From the NCBI RefSeq assembly GCF_910592395.1, contig NC_088323.1:13379501-13443500 (forward strand): 64,000 bases of DNA, read 5' to 3'. Each line of letters opens with the position of its first letter. Position 1 is the stretch's first letter. Below the pieces are notes generated by a model. The model ran no database searches. It worked only from the letters and a program-made list of their open reading frames with translations, and was not told where the DNA came from. The position numbers were made by a program, and so were the translations under genes. Shown here in pieces: positions 20,368-31,300 of the stretch. Source of the stretch: Lineus longissimus (lineage: Eukaryota; Nemertea; Pilidiophora; Heteronemertea; Lineidae).

Positions 20368-20745
20368 GGCATTTGGTCTCAGTATTTGGGTTTTGATTGC
20401 CATGACTGTACCCCTGTAAAAGTCAGAGGAGGAGAAGTTTGGAATGATGAAAGCATTGAAGAAGAAGAAATGTTATTATTGAGGAAAGCAAAATTTATTA
20501 TGAGACTAGAAGGCAGTGTCCTGACTTGATTATTTTGAAAATGGCGGTCTGAACACATTAAAAGGTGGAACATGGCATTTTATCGACTTTGAAGTGTTCC
20601 GCAGTTAAAGGGAGACTATAGGCAGCAGCTAGGTAGGCAAGATAAAGTCATACAAATTTGCCAATAGGGGTCAGTCATATCTCTAGGCATGGCACCAGTC
20701 TCTCTTAAAGCACAGTCAACAGGCATTTGGTCTTAGTATTTGGGT
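20331..20745 (+). repeat. 61-bp direct repeat pair
   Basis: The segments 20331-20391 and 20685-20745 are nearly identical, with only two differences seen, and begin AGGCATGGCGCCAGTCTCTC. The second copy follows directly after a MITE family 1 end. Confidence 0.88.
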
Positions 20746-21887
20746 AAGTACAGAATCAAGGCAGCTCAGAGAGCAATGATTGAACGATGGTGTGGACAAG
20801 TCCAAGGATACTGCATCAGTCACGACCAACTTCTCATCAGAAAGCGTCACCACCAGCATATTCAATGTTCAGTTCCAACCTGTACCAGTCCAATGCACGC
20901 CTGTCATGGTCAGCAGTGGTCAGCTTAGCGCGATATGGAACATTCTTCTGAAACTCAAGCGAGGGAAGTCTGCTCATTAGCCTATCTCGCGCACTGCTCC
21001 TTCTTGTCAAACATCGTAGTGAAATCGTGGTACAGTGGGGCGTCCTCGAGGATTGCAGCTGGTCGGACAGACGTGAGGTGGAATGTGGGCGGCTGCACTT
21101 CTTCGTTGATGTGCGATGGCAGATAGCACAGTTGTTGCGTTGCATGACAGCTGAAAGTGAATGTGATATCATAGAAGTGAGGCGTTTGCAATGAGACTAT
21201 AGGTGAAGTAGAAGCAAGGAGTGGAATGGGCCATCTTCCAGTGACTAATATACAGAGTAAGGGCACTGGGTGTTGTTAGATTCAGCATTGAATGTATTCC
21301 TCGTACAAGCGTGAATAGTATGGACATACAGTGAGAGGTGAGAGACCCCTATTGACTACTTCTTGTAACTTTATCTTGGATATTATATTAGTATTGAACT
21401 TCTAGCCATGGAATAATGAAGAAATTGAGGTTGTAGGCATGGAATATGAAAAATTATTCAACGGTGAAAGACATTATTCCATGAGGCTTTGCCGTGATCG
21501 CAAAGGACGCGACGCGATTGGTTCACATGCTAATGAGGTATGATAATGATAATTACCTCTATAATGCTACTTGGATAGCGACTGTGTCGTTGATTGCAAC
21601 AGTGGTCAGGTCTATGTCAATTTGTGCCTGTAATGTCAATGAAGTATGATGAGGTGATGACGATAGTGCAATTATTAAATATTGGCAAGAGATCATACTA
21701 CAACATAGGTCTTGTTTTTGACAGATGACTGTGCGACATTCCTATTGGGTCTTGTTAGAGTCAGCGCTGCATGTATTCCTTGTACAAACTTGAATAGTTG
21801 TGACAGGCTTTGAGGGGTGAGAGACCCCTATCGGCTACTTCGGCTAACTTTATCTTGCCTACCTAGCTGCTAGCAATAGTGCCCCTT
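20605..21887. mobile_element. MITE family 1 related ends in inverted arrangement
   Basis: The left end (20605-20683, TTAAAGGGAGACTATAGGCA onward) is matched in reverse complement at about 21806-21887, with the shared block CAGCTAGGTAGGCAAGATAA. A further reverse partial copy lies at about 21260-21400. They may be the ends of one larger element or separate family members brought together by duplication. Confidence 0.5.
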
Positions 21888-22091
21888 TATCAAGACTGAA
21901 ACCCACTGTGCGGGGCTAAGAAATTACCTTTATAATCCTAGTTGGATAACCACTGTGTAGATGATTTGAAGAGTGCTCTGTGGATGTGTGCCTGTAATGT
22001 CAATGAAAGTATGATGAGGTGATGACGATAGTGGAATGACGAAATATTGGAAAGAGATCTATTCCTAGAAGAACATATGTCCTGTTTTGAC
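21551..22091 (+). repeat. imperfect tandem duplication, offset 371 bp
   Basis: The segments 21551-21722 and 21922-22091 align, with the identical block GTGCCTGTAATGTCAATGAA and GTATGATGAGGTGATGACGA in each. The repeat extends upstream through MITE family 1 sequence. Confidence 0.8.
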
Positions 22092-22867
22092 TAGGTGGCG
22101 CATTTTAGAATCAGCAGTGAGCACTGTGTGTAACATGGTGGATGGTGGAGGCAGCGGAGATAATAACTGTGTCGAAAGTATTGTTATAGGGCCTTCCCTA
22201 GGCCCATGGGGTTAAATTTACAATCCACAATTGAAAAAACGTAGTTTGATCGCATTCAACTATAAATCCATTGAACAGTTGTGTTCCTTTAGTCAACCGA
22301 TGACCTTTTGTTGGGCCATGATCGGGGATTGTAAACTGTAAATGTATTATGGACTGGGAGAGGGGGGAAACACAAGTGAAATAGACCAAAACAAGTGATT
22401 TTGGGGCTTTGGTTTAGACGCTTGCCCCACATGCGCCATGCGGGATTATACGGTTCATCATCATCATGTGAACTTGTTGACATCTACATGATCTAGTGCT
22501 GTTATTGGTCATGGTACATGGTAGGCCTAATCATCATGGCTATATGTTTCAGGAAAAGCTCGGAGTAAAATGAACTGCCGATGAATAATGATGTTGTTCA
22601 TGTTTACCATGTTTACTAGTACATAGCCATAGGGTATGCACTGGCCAGTGCACTTTCTGCACGTCGTCATGGTCATGTGTGATACCTTGCATATTTTGTT
22701 TTTTGAATGCGCATGCTTTTTGGGCAAAATCACTTGTACCAACACTAATGAATAATGTCTTCTTATCCCTATGACTCCATACACAGTGAGGGCATTGTCC
22801 CATTCCCATCAAATGGTAACTTATTGTACCGTATTCGGGTGGAAGTTGGGGAGCAGATACCTACCGC
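22092..22867. other. no gene recognised
   Basis: The short open frames here show no domain and overlap each other on both strands. Nothing with defined boundaries was found apart from flanking repeats. Confidence 0.4.
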
Positions 22868-23010
22868 TGCACGCCTGTCATAAATCAGCAGTGATGAGCT
22901 TAGCGCGATATGGAACATTCTTCAGAAACTCAAGCGAGGGAAGTCTGCTCATTAGCATATCTCGCGCACTGCTCCTTCTTGTCAAACATCGTAGTGAAAT
23001 CGTAATGGAA

Positions 23011-23035
23011 AACGTCTGGCTTTGCGCCAGACGTT
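23011..23035. repeat. 10-bp stem hairpin
   Basis: AACGTCTGGC and GCCAGACGTT are exact reverse complements around the loop TTTGC, just after the second 135-bp repeat copy. Confidence 0.85.
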
Positions 23036-23837
23036 GAGACTAATAAGTGAAGAACTAATAGGTAAAGAACTTCTACTTGCGCGAGACTGCTCTGATAAAA
23101 TTATCATTGCAGAGACTACGGTGACGTACACATATATTTTTTACAATCAAAAATGCCCTCAAAAGACGACATGGAATGATTATTTTATTGATATTTCCTA
23201 CTATATACCTTCCAATTATCACTTTATACAAATAGATCGGCGTTAGGTCGCATGCTTTTCTTTCCTGGTGACACTATAAAGCAAAATAGTTGCAACCCCG
23301 TAAATGCGCTATAAGTCCAATAATAAGTGACGGTGACCCGTTATAAATGTTTCGCCAGCTTCGCTTTTTTGCCGCTACGCGGCGCGTTGGGCCCTTGCGT
23401 CAAGGCAAATCTTGATATCATCGACCCCACGAAATAGCTTTCGGGGTGGTCGATATAGCCCTTAACCGGTATTAAAGTTCAATCAGCGTTACGCATCATT
23501 TCAGTTTACAAATGAAATTCTTCTTAACAACGACGAGCACACAGCGTCGTATACACAGTGAAAACATGGGAATACAGAGTATAAGTACATCAGGCACTGT
23601 TGATTTATATCAATGCTGGTTGAAAACAAAGAGTGAATGTTTATGATCTTGTTGCGGTTTTTACATGTGCAAACGCGCTTCGAAACAAAATCGATCTTAA
23701 CTTTTGCAGATTGTTTATTGAGCAACAGATCGATAAACAATTCGTTTTGAATTCGTTTACGAGCGTAACATTTATATGCAATGTCTTTACATCGGGTGGA
23801 GTAGAGAGTTTTTGCAAAGCATCCGAAACGCCAACTT

Positions 23838-23898
23838 GAACGCCTATCTCATTGTTTGACATCCTGGTAACGATGTCAAAAAAATGGGATAGGCGTTC
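23838..23898. repeat. 26-bp imperfect stem hairpin, small MITE-like
   Basis: Arms begin and end with GAACGCCTATC/GATAGGCGTTC and close on GACATC/GATGTC around the loop CTGGTAAC. Only two or three mismatches are seen. A related segment, ATAGGCGTTC followed by TTTTGCGAAAA, recurs at about 46365-46405. Confidence 0.8.
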
Positions 23899-24159
23899 AC
23901 GTCGATTTTTGGGGGGCTTTTGCGAAAAAACCGTATGAAAGGCCTACTCGTGTATAGGATCATCACATTTTTAGATATTGATATAAACATTAAGACAAAT
24001 AGATAAAGGAAAGTACAAAATTTTCTATAAAATATCTATATCACGAATAAATTAACTGAAACATGATGGTTTCAGTCGTCAAAAGTGCAATAAAAAATGG
24101 GCCCTGTCCAGACCCCAAAAACGTGTTGGAAGCTTTTCTAATTTTTGTTTCAGCTATTA

Positions 24160-24577
24160 AGCCCGGTCTACACTAGCCAACATGAACCAACAAATGTTGG
24201 CCAACATCGTGTTTGGCCTTGTTGCAGAGGCATGTTTGCTATTGTTTGCCAGTGTGGACGGGTCCAAAAACAAGTGAAAACATCAGCCAACTTGTAGGCC
24301 AATGTTGGCCTATGTTAGGCCATGCTACTTCTGAACAACATGTTGGTTGGTGTTGGGCAATCAGCAGCCAATCAGGGAACAGATTTGGATCATGTGATGG
24401 AGCTACTGGCACAAAATGGCAGCCTCAATGAAAGATAGAGAATGGCAATTTCAAGAAATTGAACACTTAATTTCAGAATACGAAAAGCTTCATCCATCCG
24501 CAGGAAATTCTTGAGGCTTTTGAAGTCTGATGTTGGCCAACAATTGTTGGCGAATGTTTGCTAGTGTAGACCAGGCT
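24160..24577. mobile_element. PIF/Harbinger-type MITE with TTA target duplication
   Basis: The element starts AGCCCGGTCTACACTAGCCA and ends with the inverse, CTAGTGTAGACCAGGCT. TTA flanks both ends (24157-24159 and 24578-24580), the three-base target typical of PIF/Harbinger. The interior reads in frame as a short coding-like stretch starting ATGGCAGCCTCAATG, possibly a remnant of an accessory DNA-binding protein exon. Confidence 0.8.
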
Positions 24578-24601
24578 TTAGATAGTAGAAAAACCAGGCT
24601 A

Positions 24602-25335
24602 AGCCTGGTCTACACTAGCAAACATTCGCCAACAATTGTTGGCCAACATGAGTCAACATCATGTTGGCGAATGCTTGGAGACCCGTCCACACTATCAAAC
24701 ACAGGCAAACATTGCCAAACAAGTTTGGCTAAGTTTGGCCATGTTTGGCATGAATTTGAGGGCAATTTGGAGGGAAAATCAGTCATTTCTCTCCATTTTT
24801 CTTGAAAACAATGGAGAACCACAGGAAGAAAGCATGCCTAGGTGCTTCAGCAGCAATTCTTTCAGTTGTGATTAACCCCCGTCGCCGCCGCAACTGACAA
24901 AAGCCATACTTGTGGAAAAAGCATGCATGGTGCCTATCACTGCCTCCTTCAAGAGTTAAGGGCCACATACCCCAAAAGCAAGAATTTCCTGCGGATGGAT
25001 GAAGCTTTTCGTATTCCGAAATTAAATGTTCAATTTCTTGAAATTGCCATTCTCTATCTTACATTGAGGCTGCCATTTTGTGCCAGTAGCTCCATCACAT
25101 GATCCAAATCTGTTCCCTGATTGGCTGCTGATTGCCCAACACCAACCAACATGTTTTTCAGAAGGTGCATAGTGGCCTAACATTGACCAACATTGGCCAA
25201 CAAGTTTGCTGATGTTTTCACTTGTTTTTCGACCCGTCCACACTGGCAAACAATAGCAAACATGCCTCTGCAACAAGGTCCAACACGATGTTGGCCAACA
25301 ATTGTTGGTTCATGTTTGCTAGTGTAGACCGGGCT
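24602..25335. mobile_element. related Harbinger-type element, inverted, adjacent to the first
   Basis: The left end begins AGCCTGGTCTACACTAGCAA and the right end is GCTAGTGTAGACCGGGCT. The right half (24980-25335) is the reverse complement of the left half of the neighbouring MITE (24160-24514). The unique middle (about 24780-24980) has no coding signal. The target duplication is not clear. Confidence 0.75.
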
Positions 25336-25427
25336 CGTTATTTCTAGTACGCACAAGTCCTGGCCGTGCGAAAGACATTTCACGTGAGTACACGCCGAGA
25401 ACAGAGTTCACGTCACCCCGCTATTAA

Positions 25428-26064
25428 AGCTAAGCGCACACGGGCGACAAAATGACAAAAAAACTGAAAACATTTTTTTTCAAAAACAAATGTTTTTCGA
25501 AAACATTTGTTTTTGAAAGAGTTTTCGAATATTAAACATGCAATATATTTTTGACCTAGTCAAAATGTTTTTCGTCAAAACGTCGCCCGTTTGCGGGTGA
25601 CTGCAACGAAACGTAAAACATTTTTTGCGTCATCATCGTCATTAGCCAATCACGTTGACGTTCAGCGTCATGTGATACCAACCAAGCCAGGTCAAAATGG
25701 CAGCGCCAATTTTAAACGAAATGGAGTTGATTGTGGATGAAGAATCAGAATTGCATGAATTAATATGGACGACTGAGCTCGAGGGCAGGTTACGAAGAAC
25801 GAACAGAAATGCTGAAATTGTGAGGCGGTTGTTATGCATGGCGGCCGCCATCTTGGAATACGCGGATGTGACCGGGGGTGTGACGTATTGCGCAACCATG
25901 GTTACCCCTTGTTTTTGACGTGACCTGTGACGTGACCGTGTCATTTTGTCTCCCGTGTGCGGGTGATTGAAACAAACACGACAAAGACGCAAAACATTTC
26001 GAAAACAACTGAAAACAAATGTTTTCAGTTTCGCTGTCATTGTGTTGCCCGTGTGCGCTCAGCT
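25428..26064. mobile_element. second PIF/Harbinger-type element with TAA target duplication
   Basis: The ends are AGCTAAGCGCACACGGGC and the inverse, GCCCGTGTGCGCTCAGCT, flanked by TAA at 25425-25427 and 26065-26067. The interior has further inverted stretches of AAAACATTTG-type sequence near both ends. An open frame at 25697-25918 starts with ATGGCAGCG and encodes 73 residues without a recognised domain; it may be the 5' remnant of an element gene. Confidence 0.8.
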
Positions 26065-26067
26065 TAA

Positions 26068-26478
26068 GACGCAATGTCATTTCCAATAATCCTCGCAGTT
26101 GCGGGATAATCAGGGGCATAAACGTGACGTCGTAAAAATCGATATCAACACCAAGACGACACAGGGTTGATTCATGGCTCCAGGAAACGCCTTCTCGTGC
26201 ATCCTTCCACGAGGAAAGGGTCGTCGCATGGAGAAAATGTGGTCTCACTGGTCTGTTTAGAACTTGTATTTCAATAGGGCCATATCAATGCGCAAGTGAC
26301 GATTTGACGGATATGCTGTACAGAAGTAATTCTTTCTCAGGCATTTGGTATTGGAATGTTGTAAAATTTTATGATGATATTGGTAAAGGGTTCTTCTTAA
26401 CACATATACAATTTGGTGAGGATTGATTGGCCCTAGGGGTGCTCTCTTTACCAAAATCTATGTACAGCAATGTTCACG
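26068..26478. other. no gene recognised
   Basis: This is unique-looking sequence between the Harbinger element and the satellite. The open frames are short and show no domain. Confidence 0.4.
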
Positions 26479-27460
26479 TCAGACCCGAGTCTGTCTGCTT
26501 GTGGCAGTCTCACATCTCTCACTGTGTTAGTAAGAAAGTTGGGGTGCCAGACCCGAGTCTGTCTGCTTATGACAGTCTCACATCTCTCACTGTGTTCGTA
26601 AGACAGTTGAGGTACCAGACCCGAGTCTGTCCGCTTGTGGCAGTCTCACATCTCTCACTGTGTTAGTAAGACAATTTAGGTGCCAGAGCCGAGTCTGTCT
26701 GCTTGTGGCAGTCTCACATCACTCACTGTGTTAGTAAGACAGTTGAGGTGCCAGACCCGAGTCTGTCTGCTTGTGGCAGTCTCACATCACTCACTGTGTT
26801 AGTAAGACAGTTGAGGTGCCAGACCCGAGTCTGTCTGCTTGTGGCAGTCTCACATCACTCACTGTGTTAGTAAGACACTTGAGGTGCCAGACCCGAGTCT
26901 GTCTGTTTGTGGCAGTCTCACATCTCTCACTGTGTAAGTAAGACAGTTGAGGTGCCACACCCGAGTCTGTCTGCTTGTGACAGTCTCACATCTCTCACTG
27001 TGTTAGTAAGAAAGTTGAGGTGCCAGACCCGAGTCTGTCTGCTTGTGGCTGTCTCACATCTCTCACTGTGTTAGTAAGACAGTTGAGGTGCCAGACCCGA
27101 GTCTGTCTGCTGGTGGCAGTCCCACATCTCTCACTGTGTTAGTTAGACAGTTGAGGTACCTGACCCGAGTCTGTCTGCTTGTGGCTGTCTCACATCACTC
27201 ACTGTGTTAGTAAGACAGTTGAGGTGCCAGACCCGAGTCTGTCTGCTTTTGGCAGTCTCACATCTCTCACTGTGTTCGTAAGACAGTTGAGGTGCCAGAC
27301 CCGAGTCTGTCTGCTTGTGGCAGTCTCACATCAATCACTGTGTTAGTAAGACAGTTGAGGTGCCAGACCCGAGTCTGTCTGCTTGTGGCAGTCTCACATC
27401 TCTCACTGTGTTAGTAAGACAGTTGAGGTACCAGACCCGAGTCTGTCCGCTTGTGGCAGT
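26479..27460 (+). repeat. 68-bp satellite array, first block
   Basis: About 14 tandem copies of a 68-bp unit are present. The unit begins CAGACCCGAGTCTG, continues with GCTTGTGGCAGTCTCACATC and TCACTGTGTTAGTAAGACAG, and ends TTGAGGTGC. Copies differ at a few positions. The period is not a multiple of three and stops occur in all frames over neighbouring units, so it is not coding. Confidence 0.95.
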
Positions 27461-28332
27461 TGTTCGGTTGTTGGTCAAATAGGACCTGAGTTAATTATTT
27501 TGTTACAACATGTATGGTGCTGGCTTGTGGTGGACGCCATCAAGAGACTTGTTTACAAACACAGTTTATTTTAGGCCTATGCACTTACCTTCTTACGTAA
27601 GTGCATAGGTTCATTTTTCTATCAGTTTTCTTATACTTGCCCCATTCGTATACACAGCTGTGGTGTGAGAAGACCGGGAGGACGTTTGCTCCTGTGTTTT
27701 TATTCGTGTTCAAGGATCCGAACTTTGAGTATTTCTATTACATTCTTTCCACGGCTGATGGAAAGAAAGATTTACTGTGTGTCTCGAGCTTTGACAATTC
27801 TTTAATTCGTAACTATGCATAGAGCCAAGCACGTGTGTGCATAGACCATACATTTTGGCTACATTTCGTAGCACTGCTTACATCGTTCGTAACAAGTGTC
27901 TGTGGCGGCCGCAAGGAGCACCTTTACATGTAACCTTTATACGCAACGTTTTACGTGGATATAGGTCGGATATCTGTACTTCCTGTTTGCGCAATCGTGA
28001 CTTGTCTTTTGTCACTCACTTCCGGTACCGGGCTTGCACTTTTTCTGTGACGTCATCGACATGTACATGACTGTGTTTCTACGTTCTACGAGTACATAAC
28101 TGTGATTCTACGATTTGGAGTTTCTTTGGATATGTGTTTCTCAACCAGATTGACTGACTGATGTGTTTGTGCAAGTGTCATTCATAGCAGAGAGCTCTAC
28201 ATTGCCATCATATAGACCATTACCTAAGTTGCTTATGTAAATAAAGTGTGTTTGTGTATTTGTGTAAAACAGCTTCAGGGTTTGTGTTTCTTCTGGTAAT
28301 TTAGTAGTGTTTTTTCATGTAGCTATGGTACA
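27461..28332 (+). mobile_element. 872-bp solo LTR-like insertion in the satellite
   Basis: The insert starts TGTTCGGTTG, ends TATGGTACA (TGT...ACA termini), and is flanked by a 5-bp duplication, GCAGT, at 27456-27460 and 28333-28337. Without it the interrupted 68-bp unit is exactly continuous. A polyadenylation signal, AATAAA, lies at 28240-28245, near the 3' end as expected for an LTR. A 13-bp perfect hairpin (27576-27588 with 27597-27609) lies inside. No retroviral coding region is present, so it looks like a solo LTR on the plus strand. The superfamily is not determined. Confidence 0.75.
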
Positions 28333-31300
28333 GCAGTCTCACATCTCTCACTGTGTTAGTAAGACATTTGAGGTGCCAGACCCGAGTCTGTCTGCTTGTG
28401 GCAGTCTCACATCTCTCACTGTGTTAGTAAGACAGCTGAGGTGCCAGACCTGAGTCTGTCTGCTTGTGGCAATCTCACATCTCTCACTGTGTTAGTAAGA
28501 CAGTTGAGGTGCCAGACCTGAGTCTGTCTGCTTGTGGCAGTCTCACATCTATCACTGTGTTCGTAAGACAGTAGAGGTGCCAGACCCGAGTTTGTCTGCT
28601 TGTGGCAGTCTCACATCTCTCACTGTGTTAGTAAGACAGTTGAGGTGCCAGACCCGAGTCTGTCTGCTTGTGGCAGTCTCACATCTCTCACTGTGTTAGT
28701 AAGAAAGTTGGGGTGCCAGACCCGAGTCTGTCTGCTTATGGCTGTCTCACATCTCTCACTGTGTTAGTAAGATAGTTGAGGTGCCAGACCCGAGTCTGTC
28801 TACTTGTGGCAGTCTCACATCTCTCACTGTGTTAGTAAGACAGTTGAGGTGCCAGACCCGAGTCTGTCTGCTTGTGGCAGTCTCACATCTCTCACTGTGT
28901 TAGTAAGACAGTTGAGGTGCCAGACCCGAGTCTGTCTGCTTGTGGCAGTCTCACATCTCTCACTGTGTTAGTAAGACAGTTGAGGTGCCAGACCCGAGTC
29001 TGTCTGCTTGTGGCAGTCTCACATCTCTCACTGTGTTAGTAAGACAGTTGAGGTACCAGACCCGAGTCTGTCTGCTGGTGGCAGTCTCACATCTCTCACT
29101 GTGTTAGTAAGACATTTGAGGTGCCAGACCCGAGTCTGTCTGCTTGTGGCAGTCTCACATCTCTCACTGTGTTAGTAAGACAGTTGAGGTGCCAGACCCG
29201 AGTCTGTCTGCTTGTGGCAGTCTCACATCTCTCACTGTGTTAGTAAGACAGTTGAGGTACCAGACCCGAGTCTGTCTGCTGGTGGCAGTCTCACATCTCT
29301 CACTGTGTTAGTAAGACATTTGAGGTACCAGACCCGAGTCTGTCTGCTTGTGACTGTCTCACATCTCTCACTGTGTTAGTAAGACATTTGAGGTACCAGA
29401 CCCGAGTCTGTCTGCTTGTGACTGTCTCACATCACTCAGTGTGTTAGTAAGACAGTTGAGGTGCAAGACCCGAGTCTGTCTGCTTTTGGCAGTCTCACAT
29501 CTCTCACTGTGTTAGTAAGACAGTTGAGGTGCCAGACCCGAGTCTGTCTGCTTTTGGCAGTCTCACATCTCTCACTCTGTTAGTAAGACAGTTGAGGTGC
29601 CAGACCCGAGTCTGTCTGCTTCTGGCTGTCTCACATCTCTCACTGTGTTAGTAAGACAGTTGAGGTGCCAGACCCGAGTCTGTCTACTTGTGGCAGTCTC
29701 ACATCATTCACTGTGTTAGTAAGACAGTTGAGGTGCCAGACCCGAGTCTGTCCGCTTGTGGCAGTCTCACATTTCGCACTGTGTTAGTAAGACAGTTGAG
29801 GTGCCAGACGCGAGTCTGTCTGCTTGTGGCAGTCTCACATCTCTCACTGTGTAAGTAAGACAGTTGAGGTACCAGACCCGAGTCTGTCTTCTTTTGGCAG
29901 TCTCACATCTCTCACTGTGTTAGTAAGAAAGTTGAGGTGCCAGACCCGAGTCTGTCTGCTTGTGGCAGTCTCACATCTCTCACTGTGTTTGTAAGACAGT
30001 TGAGGTGCCAGACCCGAGTCTGTCTGCTTGTGGCAGTCTCACATCTCTCACTGTGTTAGTAAGACAGTTGAGGTGCCAGACCCGAGTCTGTCTGCTTGTG
30101 ACAGTCTCACATCTCTCACTGTGTTATTAAGACAGTTGAGGTGCCAGACCCGAGTCTCTCTGCTTGTGGCAGTCTCACATCTCTCACAATGTTAGTAAGA
30201 CAGTTGAGGTGCCAGACCCGAGTCTGTCTACTTGTGGCAGTCTCACATCATTCACTGTGTTAGTAAGACAGTTGAGGTGCCAGACCCGAGTCTGTCCGCT
30301 TGTGGCAGTCTCACATTTCGCACTGTGTTAGTAAGACAGTTGAAGTGCCAGACGCGAGTCTGTCTGCTTGTGGCAGTCTCACATCTCTCACTGTGTATGT
30401 AAGACAGTTGAGGTACCAGACCCGAGTCTGTCTTCTTTTGGCAGTCTCACATCTCTCACTGTGTTAGTAAGACAGTTGAGGTGCCAGACCCGAGTCTGTC
30501 TGCTTGTGGCAGTCTCACATGTCTCACTGTGTTAGTAAGACAGTTGAGGTGCCAGACGCGAGTCTGTCTGCTTGTGGCAGTCTCACATCTCTCACTGTGT
30601 AAGTAAGACAGTTGAGGTGCCAGACCCGAGTCTGTCTGCTTGTGGCAGTCTCACATCTCTCACTGTGTTAGTAAGACAGTTTAGGTGCCTGACCCGAGTC
30701 TGTCTGCTTGTGGCAGCCTCACATCTCTCACTGTGTTAGTTAGACATTTGAGGTGCCAGACCCGAGCCTGTCTGCTTATGGCTGTCTCACATCACTCACT
30801 GTGTTAGTAAGACAGTTGAGGTGCCTGACCCGAGTCTGTCTGCTTGTGACAGTCTCACATCACTCACTGTGTTAGCAAGACAATTGAGGTGTCAGACCCG
30901 AGTCTGTCTGCTTTTGGCAGTCTCACATCTCTCACTGTGTTAGCAAGACAATTGAGGTGCCACACCCGAGTCTGTCTGCTTGTGGCAGTCTCACATCTCT
31001 CACTGTGTTAGTAAGACAGTTGAGGTGCCAGACCCGAGTCTGTCTACTTTTGGCAGTCTCACATCTCTCACTGTGTTAGCAAGACAATTGAGGTGCCACA
31101 CCCGAGTCTGTCTGCTTGTGGCAGTCTCACATCTCTCACTGTGTTAGTAAGACAGTTGAGGTGCCAGACCCGAGTCTGTCTGCTTGTGGCAGTCTCACAT
31201 CTGTCACTGTGTTAGTAAGACAGTTGAGGTGCCAGACCCGAGTCTGTCTGCTTTTGGCAGTCTCACATCACTCACTGTGTTAGTAAGAAAGTTGAGGTGC

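Larger units (their letters stand above)
20894..23003 (+). repeat. 135-bp direct repeat pair
   Basis: The segments 20894-21028 and 22868-23003 match closely, starting TGCACGCCTGTCAT and ending GTAGTGAAATCGT, about 1.97 kb apart. This indicates a segmental duplication or two copies of a dispersed element. Confidence 0.85.
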
